Notes: generated by a model not told the origin, from the letters alone. DNA of 64,000 bases from Roseivirga sp. 4D4 (GCF_001747095.1 NZ_MDGP01000001.1:2277001-2341000); one strand, 5' to 3'. Shown: positions 36,570 through 46,138, counted from the first letter of the stretch. Numbers and translations: made by a program.

Positions 36570-37867
36570 AATTTCTGATTTTTGATGAGTGAAGGGTATT
36601 CGTTTAGAAAGTTAAGGATACTAGTATAAATAAAGCTCAAATCCTCATCCGAGATAATATAGGGTGGAATAAGATAGATCACATTCCCCAATGGACGGAT
36701 CAAAATACCCTTGTCAATAAAATATGGATAGAGGTGATGACGTGCCTCATTAAAGTAAGAAGTATCCCTTTCGGTATTCAATTCAAAGGCAATGATAGTA
36801 CCCAGAACCCTTGTATTCCTGACAAGTTGATGTTCGTTTAACTCGGATTCAAACTCCCTATGCCGATCGTTAATTCGTTGTCTGTTCAACTCACATTCAT
36901 CGGTTAAAAGAAGGTCCAAGGACGCATTGGCAACAGCGCAGGTCATTGGGTTACCAGTAAATGAATGGCCATGAAAGAAGGTCTTCATTAAATCGTTGCT
37001 ACGGTATGCCTCCTGAATTTTATCCGTACAGGTAGTGACACCCATTGCCAGGGCACCTCCAGTGAGTCCTTTGGAAAGACAGAAAACATCTGGTTTATGG
37101 TCTAAAAGATCCGAGGCAAAGAGACCTCCCGTTCTTCCAAAACCAGTCATCACTTCATCGGCAATACAGATGATATCTTGAGATTGCGCTAAGTTGATCA
37201 TCCTATCGAGCAAAGACTTAGAGTAAACCCTCATCCCTGAAGCTCCTTGGATTACCGGCTCAAAAACAAAGGCCGCAACATCTCCTTTGGCAACCAAAGA
37301 TTCAAAATGTTGCCAAACATCTGCTTCCTTTTCGGGGCTTGGAAAGTCTATGAACTCGACATCAAAAAGGTAAGGATCAAAGGGATCGGTAAATGGGCCT
37401 CTCTCTCCCACTGACATTGCTCCAAAGGTATCTCCATGATAAGCTCCATCGATGGCAATTATTTTCTTCTTTTCAATTCCCTGATTGTAGAAGTACTGAA
37501 AGGCCATTTTTATGGCCACTTCAACTGCCGTACTTCCATTATCTGAATAGAATACCTTGGCTTGATTATCAGGCAAGATCTGCAAGAGTCGCTCTGCCAA
37601 TTCAATCGCTGGTTTATGTGTAAATCCTGCAAAAATCACATGTTCTAACTGATGTGCCTGCTGCGCTATGGCTTCAGCTAGCTTGGGGTGACTATGACCA
37701 TGAATATTGACCCACCACGAGGATATGGCATCAATGATTTTCTTACCTGATTGGGTGTATAAATTCACCCCCTCAGCTCTGTCGATAACCAAAGGCTGGT
37801 CCATTCCCTTTAGTGGTGTAAAAGGATGCCAAATTGAACGCTCATCTCTATCTACCCAATCACTCAT
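36566..37867 (-). CDS. bioA: Adenosylmethionine-8-amino-7-oxononanoate aminotransferase
   Basis: The 433-residue class III PLP aminotransferase makes 7,8-diaminononanoate in biotin synthesis, using S-adenosylmethionine as amino donor. Diagnostic blocks are SIWHPFTPLKGM (11-22), SSWWVNIHGHSHPKL (49-63), GAYHGDTFGAMSVGERG (141-157), the acidic ADEVMTGFGRTG (236-247) and the PLP lysine K266 in CLSKGLTGG. The WHPFT motif near the N-terminus distinguishes BioA from other class III enzymes. It overlaps bioD by 8 bases upstream and a lipoprotein gene by 4 bases downstream. Confidence 0.96.
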   Translation of the reverse strand: MSDWVDRDERSIWHPFTPLKGMDQPLVIDRAEGVNLYTQSGKKIIDAISSWWVNIHGHSHPKLAEAIAQQAHQLEHVIFAGFTHKPAIELAERLLQILPDNQAKVFYSDNGSTAVEVAIKMAFQYFYNQGIEKKKIIAIDGAYHGDTFGAMSVGERGPFTDPFDPYLFDVEFIDFPSPEKEADVWQHFESLVAKGDVAAFVFEPVIQGASGMRVYSKSLLDRMINLAQSQDIICIADEVMTGFGRTGGLFASDLLDHKPDVFCLSKGLTGGALAMGVTTCTDKIQEAYRSNDLMKTFFHGHSFTGNPMTCAVANASLDLLLTDECELNRQRINDRHREFESELNEHQLVRNTRVLGTIIAFELNTERDTSYFNEARHHLYPYFIDKGILIRPLGNVIYLIPPYIISDEDLSFIYTSILNFLNEYPSLIKNQKL

Positions 37868-38471
37868 ACCAATTCAGCATTAATTCATCCGCCCAATATT
37901 GAACCACTTCTTTACTCACTAAACCTAATTTTGGCAATCTCAAGAGCACCTTATAACCTGAATGCTTTTCAATGATGCGCTCACTTTCAGGATTGGATTC
38001 ACCATTAAACACTAGACCTTTTACTTCTATATTGTTTCTTTTCAGATAGTCAATGGTCAGTAATGTATGATTGATACTCCCCAAATAAAGATTGGCGACC
38101 AGTATGACCGGAATATTCAATGACACAGCAATATCAATTACGAAGTCCTCATCATTCAATGGAACTAACAAGCCGCCTGCCCCTTCAACCACAATCTCAT
38201 TATCCGTTTCTGGCAATACAAAGTCGTCCATTTGAATCGACAAATGCTCGTATTTAGCAGCCGCATGTGGTGATGCTGGCAGCTTTAATAAATGCGTTTC
38301 GGGGTGTATTTTGCTTTGGTCATTAGTAATTAGGCTTTGTACAGTCTCACTATCAGTTGGCATACCAGCCTGAACAGGCTTCCAGTAGTCAGCTTTTAAG
38401 GCTTCAACCAATATAGACGACACTAATGTCTTCCCGCTATCTGTTCCGATAGCCGTGACGAAATAATTCAT
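37860..38471 (-). CDS. bioD: Dethiobiotin synthetase
   Basis: A 203-residue P-loop enzyme closing the ureido ring of dethiobiotin. It begins YFVTAIGTDSGKTLVSSIL, with the P-loop GTDSGKT at residues 8-14, and has WKPVQAGMP, a metal-site acidic block (VVEGAGGLLVPL) and the KGLVFNGESN motif that binds the nucleotide base. It is the first gene of the bioD-bioA-lipoprotein unit; other biotin genes (bioB, bioF, bioC) are not in the window. The hybrid histidine kinase ends 21 bases upstream on the same strand. Confidence 0.95.
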   Translation of the reverse strand: MNYFVTAIGTDSGKTLVSSILVEALKADYWKPVQAGMPTDSETVQSLITNDQSKIHPETHLLKLPASPHAAAKYEHLSIQMDDFVLPETDNEIVVEGAGGLLVPLNDEDFVIDIAVSLNIPVILVANLYLGSINHTLLTIDYLKRNNIEVKGLVFNGESNPESERIIEKHSGYKVLLRLPKLGLVSKEVVQYWADELMLNWYE

Positions 38472-38492
38472 ACGCTAAAATGAGGTCGCAAT

Positions 38493-40562
38493 TTAAGATA
38501 CAAATGGAAACCTTCTTTGGCCTGCCACAATCAATTTGTTGCGCAGTACCTCAAATTGTATTGGTTTGGTTAGATAGTCATCCATACCACATTCCAAAGC
38601 ACGATCTATATCATCTTGAAATGCATTTGCTGAAAACCCTATAATGTATGGTTTTGTAGGCAAGTCCATTCCACTGATAACCTCCGCTGCTATGTGCCCA
38701 TCCATTTTCGGCATAGAGACATCGAGTAGTATGATGTCATAAGTATTCTTTTTGACCATCTCGATCACTTCGAGACCATCTAAAGCTACATCTGGAATAA
38801 ACCCTAATCGTTCTAAAAAGATGCTGGTCAGCCTCCTATTCACCGAGTTATCCTCCGCAAGCAATATCTTCAATGGAAACTCATTGCTAATTAGTTGGTC
38901 AGATTTGTCATTAGGAATTTCAGCTTTGTTCAATACGACTTCTGCCAAATTCTTCTTGCTAGCCAGCTTAACCCTGGTACTGAATGAGAACTCTGACCCT
39001 ATTCCAGCCTCGCTCTTTACTGTAATCTTACCATGCAATAATTTCACTAGGCGCTTTACAATCGCCAAACCTAGGCCAGTGCCTCCAAACCTTCTGGAAT
39101 GAGAAGAATCTGCCTGAGTAAATTCTTGGAATAGGCTACTTAGCTTTTCCTTCGGTATACCAATGCCCGTGTCTTTAATAGTGAAACAGATAACAGCATT
39201 TTTGGCAGTTTTACTTTCCAACTCAACTTTGAGCGTTACAGCCCCACGTTCAGTAAACTTAACTGCATTTGAGAGTAGATTGAGCAGTATTTGACGAAGG
39301 CGGCCACGATCCGTTTTTATGAATGCCGGAACATCATCATCCATATGTGAATTCAAAGCCAGTCCTTTCTTTGATGCCTCAAAGTTGAAAAGTGCGAAAG
39401 AATCCTTAATCACTCTTTCTAGAGAAAAGACTGTCTCTTCAAAAGACAATTTCCCGGATTCGATTTTAGAATAGTCAAGAATATCGTTGATTATTCTTAA
39501 TAGGGTATCACCACTGGCCTGAATGGTTTCAACATAATCCTTTTGTTCCTCTGAAAGATCAGTTTCGGCCAGTAGGCTAGTCATCCCTATAACACCATTC
39601 ATAGGAGTTCTGATCTCATGACTCATGGTGGCTAGGAAATTACTCTTTGCCTTAGCTGCAGACTCTGCCGCCTCCTTGGCTTTACGAAGCTCAATCTCAA
39701 GTTTCTTTTGCGGACTTATATTTCTCGAAATGATTAATACGCGATTGGGATCCAGTTTGATAATTCTACCTTCGAAGTTCTCTTCGGCCCCAGGCTTACC
39801 AAATTCGTACTCCAAGGTCTGCAATTCACCTGTTTTAAAAGCATTCGTAATGGCATCTTCAAAGATTGAGCCTAGAGGCTCTGGTACAATCTCAGATACT
39901 TTTTTTCCTAAGAAGTCTGAGGGTCTGTACCACAGTTTTTCTTCGTTGTGGACCTGATAGTCTATGTAACGACACTCGCGGTCCAGGGTGAACATGGCAT
40001 CAGGAATAGCCTGCAATATCATTGCCTGCTGATGTTCGCTTTCTTTCAGTTCGAGTTCCGTCTTGTAGAGACTCGTAACGTTACGAGCAACGCAGGTCAC
40101 ATACTCTACTTCACCTTCTACATTCGAAAATGGAAATTCAAACACCTCTAGCATATGTGTTTGCTGAGTGGCATCATAGACTTCTATGAAAACCGGTGTC
40201 TTCATTGTCTCAGTACCGGAGAAGTATCCCGACATGTGGCCGGAGATTTTATCGTTTATTGGATTAGGAGTCAGAAGCTCACTAAAGTGAACCTTATTAT
40301 CCACCTTACCCAAGCCCAAAATCCTTTCCACATTGCTGGATGCATAGGTAATCATGCCATCAGCATTATACCTAAAGACAAAGTCCGATGAATGATCCAT
40401 CAGAAGCTCAAATGTATCTGTAATGGACTCTTTACGCCTTTTCTCGTCAACAAGCTTTAACTCGTAGGCTCCTAATCTTCTTCTATAGCGCTGCAGATAG
40501 ACCACCGCGATGATCAGTGCGATCAGCAAGAAGGAGAGCAATAAGTATACAAAAAAAGACAT
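38493..40562 (-). CDS. Hybrid sensor histidine kinase
   Basis: A 689-residue membrane-attached kinase: one N-terminal helix (4-22), two PAS domains (about 48-165 and 178-285), a coiled linker, HisKA with the phospho-acceptor H315 (FLATMSHEIRTPMNG), a HATPase domain with N box (ILLNLLSNAVKFTERG), G1 (IKDTGIGIPKEKL) and G2 (GGTGLGLAIVKRLV), and a C-terminal receiver domain with phospho-acceptor D614 (DIILLDVSMPKMDG) and K662-type lysine in DYLTKPI. There is no extracytoplasmic sensor domain, so the PAS domains sense a cytosolic cue. No cognate response regulator is adjacent. Confidence 0.93.
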   Translation of the reverse strand: MSFFVYLLLSFLLIALIIAVVYLQRYRRRLGAYELKLVDEKRRKESITDTFELLMDHSSDFVFRYNADGMITYASSNVERILGLGKVDNKVHFSELLTPNPINDKISGHMSGYFSGTETMKTPVFIEVYDATQQTHMLEVFEFPFSNVEGEVEYVTCVARNVTSLYKTELELKESEHQQAMILQAIPDAMFTLDRECRYIDYQVHNEEKLWYRPSDFLGKKVSEIVPEPLGSIFEDAITNAFKTGELQTLEYEFGKPGAEENFEGRIIKLDPNRVLIISRNISPQKKLEIELRKAKEAAESAAKAKSNFLATMSHEIRTPMNGVIGMTSLLAETDLSEEQKDYVETIQASGDTLLRIINDILDYSKIESGKLSFEETVFSLERVIKDSFALFNFEASKKGLALNSHMDDDVPAFIKTDRGRLRQILLNLLSNAVKFTERGAVTLKVELESKTAKNAVICFTIKDTGIGIPKEKLSSLFQEFTQADSSHSRRFGGTGLGLAIVKRLVKLLHGKITVKSEAGIGSEFSFSTRVKLASKKNLAEVVLNKAEIPNDKSDQLISNEFPLKILLAEDNSVNRRLTSIFLERLGFIPDVALDGLEVIEMVKKNTYDIILLDVSMPKMDGHIAAEVISGMDLPTKPYIIGFSANAFQDDIDRALECGMDDYLTKPIQFEVLRNKLIVAGQRRFPFVS

Positions 40563-40634
40563 TCGCGTTTCAGGTGAGCAATTAGTTAAGACTATAAACT
40601 TACTAATTGAACATATAAATTTAAAAAGTAATTT

Positions 40635-40865
40635 CTAATTCATGGCACTTCTCAGCGAAAGAGCCATATCATCGAATCTTTTGATGGCTTCGCTCAAAAA
40701 TTTTTCACTTAAGATGTCGTCAAGCTCTTCTTCTAAAACATCCAATTCACTCACCTTAAAGGTTTGCTCAAATGGTCCGTTTTCGAGTTTAATCAAGTAT
40801 TTTCCATTCCAGGAAAAAACTGTGACCTTGCAGGGTAAGCCCGACACTTCCTTAACGATTCTCAT
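40635..40865 (-). CDS. Small conserved Bacteroidota protein
   Basis: A 76-residue cytosolic protein beginning MRIVKEVSGLPCKVTVFSWNGKYLIKLENG, with a compact beta-rich N-terminal half and an acidic helical C-terminal half (ELDVLEEELDDILSEKF). It looks like a protein conserved in many Bacteroidota, but no function is known to me. It lies in a 400-base stretch between the kinase and the DUF5916 gene and has its own start. Confidence 0.72.
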   Translation of the reverse strand: MRIVKEVSGLPCKVTVFSWNGKYLIKLENGPFEQTFKVSELDVLEEELDDILSEKFLSEAIKRFDDMALSLRSAMN

Positions 40866-40976
40866 GAATATTAGATTTTTCCGAAATATAGCAGACTTAA
40901 GTCACAACTACCGCCCGTCACAAAGCCGTCACACTCTTTTGCGAAAATTATAAATACAATTATTGTTGCGAGGTAA

Positions 40977-43199
40977 ATGCGAAGTATCAAGCTCATTCTT
41001 CTTACACTGGCATTGTTCGCTGGTTTCAATACACTGGCTCAAGACAGAAAGCAAGTCAAAATCGCAAGGGTTCAAGATGAGATCATTATAGACGGCCTTC
41101 TTGATGAGGTAACCTGGAAGAATGCTGATTTGGCCGATGATTTCCAACAAAACTTTCCCACGGATGGAATTAAGGCCAATGCCATCACTGAAATGAAATT
41201 CAGTTACGATGATAAGTTCATCTATATAGGCGCCAAACTGTACAATACAGGACCTTCAAAATATGTGACCCCATCCTTAAGAAGAGATTTCAGAGGTGGT
41301 GGTAATGATATGTTCATCGTCCACTTTGACACTTTCGATGACAAAACCAACGCTTTCCAATTTGGAATTAACCCCTTTGGGGTAAGAAGAGAAGGCCTTG
41401 TTTCTAATGGTGGTGGAAGCCGTGGAGACTTGTCCTTGGATTGGGAGAACAAATGGTTCGGTGAAGCTACCCAGCATGATGGTTACTGGATGGTAGAAAT
41501 GGCGATTCCTTTTAAAAGTATCCGATTCAAAGAAGGTGGCACCATCTGGAACATCAACTCTTACCGCATAGACAGTAACACAGGCGAACGATCTACCTGG
41601 AATCCTATACCACGGAATTTCGTGTTGTACTCCTTGGCACATACGGGGCAATTGGTTTGGGACAAACCGCTGGATAATCCCGGTGCCAACATAGCGGTGA
41701 TTCCCTATGCTTCGGCTAATATGGCGGGAAGTGGTGGTTATACCCCTTCCGGGGAAACTGATGAACTCCCCAGAACCTCAGAGTCATCGGGAAACTTTGG
41801 CTTCGATGCCAAGATAGGTGTTGGCCCAGCCTTAAATTTGGATTTGACGGTCAATCCTGACTTTTCTCAAGTAGAAGTCGATCGGCAAGTCACTAACCTC
41901 GATCGGTTCGAGATATTCTTTCCTGAGCGAAGACAATTCTTTCTTGAGAATGCAGATCTCTTCGGACAGTTTGGTCAAGACGGGCTAAGGCCGTTCTTCT
42001 CAAGAAGGATTGGTGTTTCCAGAGACGAATCCACCGGGCAAAACATTCAGAATAAAATCAATTTTGGAGCTCGACTAAGTGGAAAGCTGAATAATAACTG
42101 GAGAATTGGGGTGCTCAATATGCAGGCCGATGAGGAAAGAGATATTAACCTTCCTCAAATCAACTACACAGTCGCTGCCCTTCAACGAAAAGTCTTCAGC
42201 CGATCGAATATTGGGTTTATCCTGATCAACAAACAAGACTTAAGGAACGAGAATGGCACTAACTTCGATCAGTTTAATAGAGTCATTGGTGTTGACTACA
42301 ACCTGGCATCATCTGACAATGTGTGGAATGGAAAGATATTCTACCACCGATCGTTTGATAAGCAAAGACTTGATGATAGTTATGCTACAGCCGCCAGTTT
42401 GGCCTACTCAACCATTGACTGGAGAATTCAAAGCAGGGTTCAAAAGGTTGGAGACAACTATAATCCTGAAGTGGGGTTTGCCAGGCGCAGTGGTTATGAA
42501 TTTGCCAGTTTAGAAGTAAGAAAAAACTTCTACCCAGAAAAGGGCCCTTTCCAACAGTTCAACCCGCTCGTTTCCTTTGAGACCTTTCAAAATGATGCAA
42601 ACGGCACAACGGATTCAGAACTGCGATTAGGCGTAGATACTCAATTGAAGAATACTGGCAGGTTCAATGCAAGCTTGGTTAGAAACTTTATCTACCTCTT
42701 TGGTGACTTTGATCCTACGCGTGAAGGTAACCTGGAGCTGCCTGAAGGTAGCGAATACACCTTCACGAACTTTGAGGCGAGTTATAACTCAGATACGCGT
42801 CAATTCTTCTTTTATACGCTCAGGACAAGTGCGGGGCAATATTTCAATGGCAATCGATACAGCCTTGGGGGTAACATCAACTATCGCTTTCAACCCTACG
42901 GCTTAGTGAGTCTTGATTTCAATTACAACAACATCAGGTTGCCTGATCCCTATGGAGATGCAGACATTTTTCTGATTGGCCCGCGATTCGATATCACTTT
43001 CAACAAATCACTATTCTGGACCACTTTTATTCAGTATAACAGTCAAATTGATAATATAAATATCAACTCTCGTCTTCAGTGGAGATTCAAACCTGTATCG
43101 GACCTTTTCATTGCCTACACAGACAATTACTTCCCCGGAGACTTTGTCAATAAAAACAGGGCCTTGGTAATAAAGATGACCTATTGGCTCAACCTCTAG
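40977..43199 (+). CDS. DUF5916 outer-membrane protein with CBM9-like domain
   Basis: The 740-residue protein has a signal peptide (1-21, TLAQ). The N-terminal domain (about 25-220) is a carbohydrate-binding-module-9-like beta-sandwich: DEIIIDGLLDEVTWKNADLA, KFSYDDKFIYIGAKLYN and QFGINPFGVRREGLVSNGG. The remaining ~500 residues are alternating aromatic beta-strands (the DUF5916 region) with PDFSQVEVDRQVTNLDRFEIFFPE, typical of a beta-barrel ending in YWLNL. It probably sits in the outer membrane; the binding partner may be a glycan. It converges on the OsmC gene with a 4-base overlap. Confidence 0.88.
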   Translation: MRSIKLILLTLALFAGFNTLAQDRKQVKIARVQDEIIIDGLLDEVTWKNADLADDFQQNFPTDGIKANAITEMKFSYDDKFIYIGAKLYNTGPSKYVTPSLRRDFRGGGNDMFIVHFDTFDDKTNAFQFGINPFGVRREGLVSNGGGSRGDLSLDWENKWFGEATQHDGYWMVEMAIPFKSIRFKEGGTIWNINSYRIDSNTGERSTWNPIPRNFVLYSLAHTGQLVWDKPLDNPGANIAVIPYASANMAGSGGYTPSGETDELPRTSESSGNFGFDAKIGVGPALNLDLTVNPDFSQVEVDRQVTNLDRFEIFFPERRQFFLENADLFGQFGQDGLRPFFSRRIGVSRDESTGQNIQNKINFGARLSGKLNNNWRIGVLNMQADEERDINLPQINYTVAALQRKVFSRSNIGFILINKQDLRNENGTNFDQFNRVIGVDYNLASSDNVWNGKIFYHRSFDKQRLDDSYATAASLAYSTIDWRIQSRVQKVGDNYNPEVGFARRSGYEFASLEVRKNFYPEKGPFQQFNPLVSFETFQNDANGTTDSELRLGVDTQLKNTGRFNASLVRNFIYLFGDFDPTREGNLELPEGSEYTFTNFEASYNSDTRQFFFYTLRTSAGQYFNGNRYSLGGNINYRFQPYGLVSLDFNYNNIRLPDPYGDADIFLIGPRFDITFNKSLFWTTFIQYNSQIDNININSRLQWRFKPVSDLFIAYTDNYFPGDFVNKNRALVIKMTYWLNL

Positions 43200-43597
43200 C
43201 GATTGATCGTGAATTTATGATCCATCTCAGCACTTAAGGTACCTGCCACTGAGCAATATTTTGTGGCCGCGAGATGTCCTAATTTTTCAAATTCTTCCTG
43301 CGTAGCATCTGGTGAATCAAGGACGAAATGGAGCGTGATATGGGTAAACCCTCTGGGGTGTTCATCTCTTCTAACTCCCTCTGCTTCAACAGTCAAATTA
43401 TTCACCGTCTTCTTTCTTTTCTTCAACATCTGAACCAAATCTACGGATGCGCAACCGGCCAATGCAGATAAGACGAGCTCAGTTGGTGATTGTGCTTCTT
43501 TTTCTTCTGGTGGGCGCATATCAATCTGAACTTTATTGCCATTTTCATTAACTGCTTCGAATTGATAATCTCCTAGTAACGTGGTAGTTGTCTTCAT
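43196..43597 (-). CDS. OsmC family peroxiredoxin-like protein
   Basis: A 133-residue OsmC/Ohr family protein. The two reactive cysteines are visible: C49 in LSALAGCASVDLV and C115 in ATKYCSVAGTLS. Members reduce organic or lipid hydroperoxides, or handle thiol compounds, in the cytosol. It is full length for the short OsmC/YhfA type. It is a single gene upstream of the VWA gene on the opposite strand. Confidence 0.9.
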   Translation of the reverse strand: MKTTTTLLGDYQFEAVNENGNKVQIDMRPPEEKEAQSPTELVLSALAGCASVDLVQMLKKRKKTVNNLTVEAEGVRRDEHPRGFTHITLHFVLDSPDATQEEFEKLGHLAATKYCSVAGTLSAEMDHKFTINR

Positions 43598-43704
43598 ATT
43601 GTCATTAAGTAAAGCAGACTCAAATTTAGTCGAATTAAATGGCTAACTGTACAATATGAAAATAAGTTTCAAGGTTTTAGCGGTGAACTCAAAACCTAAG
43701 AACC

Positions 43705-44721
43705 ATGCAACAATCAAAATTCATTTTATTCCTTTCGGTCTTACTATTGGGACTCGTCACCTCCTGTGGCAGTGATGATGCTGAGAATGTCAGCTTGGCT
43801 GTCACCATCGAAGATCAATTCGTGAACTTACCTTCCAATGTGTCGGTATTTTTTAGAGTCGAAGACGGAGCCGGTAATGGTGTAGCAGGCCTCACAGAAG
43901 ATGATTTCATTATCTATGAAAACGGTTCTGTCATCTCAGAATTTGAGGCCACAAGAAAGATTCAGCCGAATGAGCAAGTGTTCGACTACCACATCACATT
44001 GATGCTTGATCTCAGTGGTAGTGTACTCGCCAGTGAGAACCTGGCTGGCCTTAAACAGGCGGCCAAAAGCTTTATTGATGAGGTGGTTCCATCAAGTGAA
44101 GAACCTTCTGCTCAAGCCATTAAAATGGATATCTGGTGGTTTGATGGAGCTGAGAATATAAAACAATTGCAGGCAGTTTCTACCAGTGCAGTAGAATTAA
44201 AAGCAGCGATTGACAACATTTCTCCACAGATGAGCTCAGACAACTCTACAAACCTCTATGGTGCTGTTATCCAAGGGTTGGAAGTAGCCAATCAAAAACT
44301 CACGCAAACGAGAAATTTGGATGAAATTGCCTCCAGTGCCTTGGTGATTTTTACCGATGGTACTGATCAGGCCAATCGGAACACCAAAGGTCAGGCACTC
44401 GGGGCGGTCGCCAATGCGGATAGAGACATTTCAATTTATACCATCGGCCTTGGGGGTGAGATTGATGAACAAGTGTTGAGAGAGGTAGGAAAAACAAGCT
44501 TTGTCTCGGCCGCCAATATTGGTGAGTTGTTAGACAGCTTTCGCGAAATCGGTGATCTGATTAATGGTCGTGCAAACAGTTACTATTTACTTGAGTATTG
44601 TTCACCAAAAAGATCGGGTAACAATCAATTGACGATAGAGGTGACCAAGGGAACGCTCGTTGGCCGAGCAAACACCTTGTTTGATGCCTCGGACTTCAAT
44701 GGAAGCTGTACTTTGCAGTAG
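43705..44721 (+). CDS. VWA domain lipoprotein
   Basis: A 338-residue lipoprotein (lipobox TSC, C21) with a short N-terminal beta domain (VTIEDQFVNLPSNVSVFFRVEDG) and a von Willebrand A domain from about residue 95. The metal-binding MIDAS is visible: D102-L-S104-G-S106, followed by SSDNSTNLYGAVIQG and VIFTDGTDQANRN. The last segment (NSYYLLEYCSPKRSGNNQLTIEV) is typical of secreted bacterial VWA proteins. It probably binds a protein partner at the cell surface. The stop is followed by a strong hairpin that reaches the next start codon. Confidence 0.88.
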   Translation: MQQSKFILFLSVLLLGLVTSCGSDDAENVSLAVTIEDQFVNLPSNVSVFFRVEDGAGNGVAGLTEDDFIIYENGSVISEFEATRKIQPNEQVFDYHITLMLDLSGSVLASENLAGLKQAAKSFIDEVVPSSEEPSAQAIKMDIWWFDGAENIKQLQAVSTSAVELKAAIDNISPQMSSDNSTNLYGAVIQGLEVANQKLTQTRNLDEIASSALVIFTDGTDQANRNTKGQALGAVANADRDISIYTIGLGGEIDEQVLREVGKTSFVSAANIGELLDSFREIGDLINGRANSYYLLEYCSPKRSGNNQLTIEVTKGTLVGRANTLFDASDFNGSCTLQ

Positions 44722-44726
44722 TTTAA

Positions 44727-44771
44727 ATGTCGTGGGTATTCTCTATTTTCATAGGAGAATACCTACGACAT
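44727..44771 (+). promoter_or_regulatory. 17-bp hairpin that encloses the DUF5995 start codon
   Basis: ATGTCGTGGGTATTCTC (44727-44743) pairs with GAGAATACCTACGACAT (44755-44771), 17 bp with one G-U pair and an 11-base loop. The right arm includes the AG of the AGGAG at 44753-44757 and ends in the first two bases of the ATG at 44770. No T-run follows, so it is not a standard terminator. Confidence 0.65.
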
Positions 44772-45522
44772 GCAAGCACACACAATAGACGAAGTCATTT
44801 CTTTTTTGGACCAAATAGTCAAGGATGAAGTGGAAAAGGGATCGAAACTTGCCTACTTCCCTATTCTCTATAGAGAGGTCACAAAGGCAATCAAAGTAGC
44901 CATTAATAATAAAGAGTTTGAGGATAATCCTCGGATGGAAAGGCTCGATGTAGTTTTCGCTAATCGGTATTTAGAAGCCTACACCCAGTTTAAAGAAGGA
45001 CAAAAACCAAGTACCTGTTGGGCCATCTCATTCAAACAGGGCCATAAGTTTTGGCCGATTGTCTTGCAACACCTTCTGTTGGGCATCAATGCGCATATCA
45101 ATCTCGATTTGGGTATCGCTGCTGCTGAAGTAGCTGGTGATAACATTGAGGACCTCAAAGGAGACTTCAGCAAAATCAATGATATCCTTTCCTCTATGGT
45201 GGATGGGGTTCAAGCCAACATTGATAAGGTCTCTCCGATCATCGGCATTATGGATAGACTCGCTGGCAAATTAGATGAGCGCTTGGTTGATTTCAGCATT
45301 CAGTTGGCGCGAGATGGTGCCTGGGAATTCTCTTGTGCTTATGCCGATGCAGACATTGAAAACAAACAGTTACTATTCAAAAAACGCGATGCTTCAATTG
45401 CCTGGCTAGGAAAGGATATTGCGAAGCCGGGAATTCTTCTTGCCGGTATCGCTGGGTTTGTTAAAATCTTTGAATGGAAAAGGGTAAGCAGAGTAGCACC
45501 CGTACTGGAAGGGAAACCCTAG
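44770..45522 (+). CDS. DUF5995 family protein
   Basis: A 250-residue cytosolic, largely helical protein: THTIDEVISFLDQIV-type opening (residues 3-17), YFPILYREVTKAIK, RLDVVFANRYLEAYTQF and the conserved LLGINAHINLDLGIAAAEVAG, the hallmark of DUF5995. The conserved histidine in GINAHINLDL suggests a metal or haem role, which is unproven. The start ATG at 44770 is required because the conserved opening begins at residue 4. A strong hairpin covers this start. It converges on DUF1684 with 2 bases between stops. Confidence 0.88.
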   Translation: MQAHTIDEVISFLDQIVKDEVEKGSKLAYFPILYREVTKAIKVAINNKEFEDNPRMERLDVVFANRYLEAYTQFKEGQKPSTCWAISFKQGHKFWPIVLQHLLLGINAHINLDLGIAAAEVAGDNIEDLKGDFSKINDILSSMVDGVQANIDKVSPIIGIMDRLAGKLDERLVDFSIQLARDGAWEFSCAYADADIENKQLLFKKRDASIAWLGKDIAKPGILLAGIAGFVKIFEWKRVSRVAPVLEGKP

Positions 45523-45524
45523 AT

Positions 45525-46133
45525 CTAACTCCCTTTTATACCTGCCTCTATGGCAATGGGTAAATGATTTGGTTCAGGCACCATTGGACATTCGTATTTA
45601 TCACTATAGGCACAGTAGGGGTTGTAAAGTTTATTGAAGTCAATCACCCATTCTGCCCCTTCCGGTATTCCTTCGTAATGCATATACCGTCCTCCACCAT
45701 AAGTGGTGTCTCCTGTGGTCTTATCTACCAAGGGTAAGAAGACAATCGGCTTTTGGTTGGGAATTCTAAAACGCTGCACTTGTAAGTAAGCTTCAAGTGT
45801 GTAGGGTTTGCCTTTTAACTCAAAGTGCAAAATACCGATTCGCTTGTAGAGTTGGGTTCCTCCTTTGCTAGTACCTAAAGGGAATGGCCTATCATTCGGT
45901 GTTGCCTCAAACCTGGCATATACACGATATGCCTCATCTGCTTCGAAAAACTCATGTCCTTTGAATTCAACCCTCTCTTTAGGAGTCAGTGGGGATTTAT
46001 CTGGATTAAGAAACTCAGCATTCTGCTCTTCCCTATACTGCGCTATTTCTTCTAAAAATGAATACTCCTGTGCCATAATAGGCTTCAGGAGCATCATAAA
46101 TATCATAAAGCTAAATACCTTAAATCCGTTCAT
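45525..46133 (-). CDS. DUF1684 secreted protein
   Basis: The 202-residue protein has a signal peptide (5-21, IMAQ) and the full DUF1684 pattern: EIAQYREEQNAEFLNPDKSPL, FKGHEFFEADEAYRVYARFE, the strand block KPIVFLPLVDKTTGDTTYGGGRYM and the C-terminal DFNKLYNPYCAYSDKYECPMVPEPN, which carries two conserved cysteines and a proposed ligand pocket. Function is unknown. It is separated by 5 bases from the DUF4199 gene upstream, so the two are probably co-transcribed. Confidence 0.9.
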   Translation of the reverse strand: MNGFKVFSFMIFMMLLKPIMAQEYSFLEEIAQYREEQNAEFLNPDKSPLTPKERVEFKGHEFFEADEAYRVYARFEATPNDRPFPLGTSKGGTQLYKRIGILHFELKGKPYTLEAYLQVQRFRIPNQKPIVFLPLVDKTTGDTTYGGGRYMHYEGIPEGAEWVIDFNKLYNPYCAYSDKYECPMVPEPNHLPIAIEAGIKGS

Positions 46134-46138
46134 CCGTA

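Noticed and set aside
41277..41651. 124-codon minus-strand frame opposite the DUF5916 gene
   Set aside because: Shadow of the conserved CBM9-like domain on the other strand.
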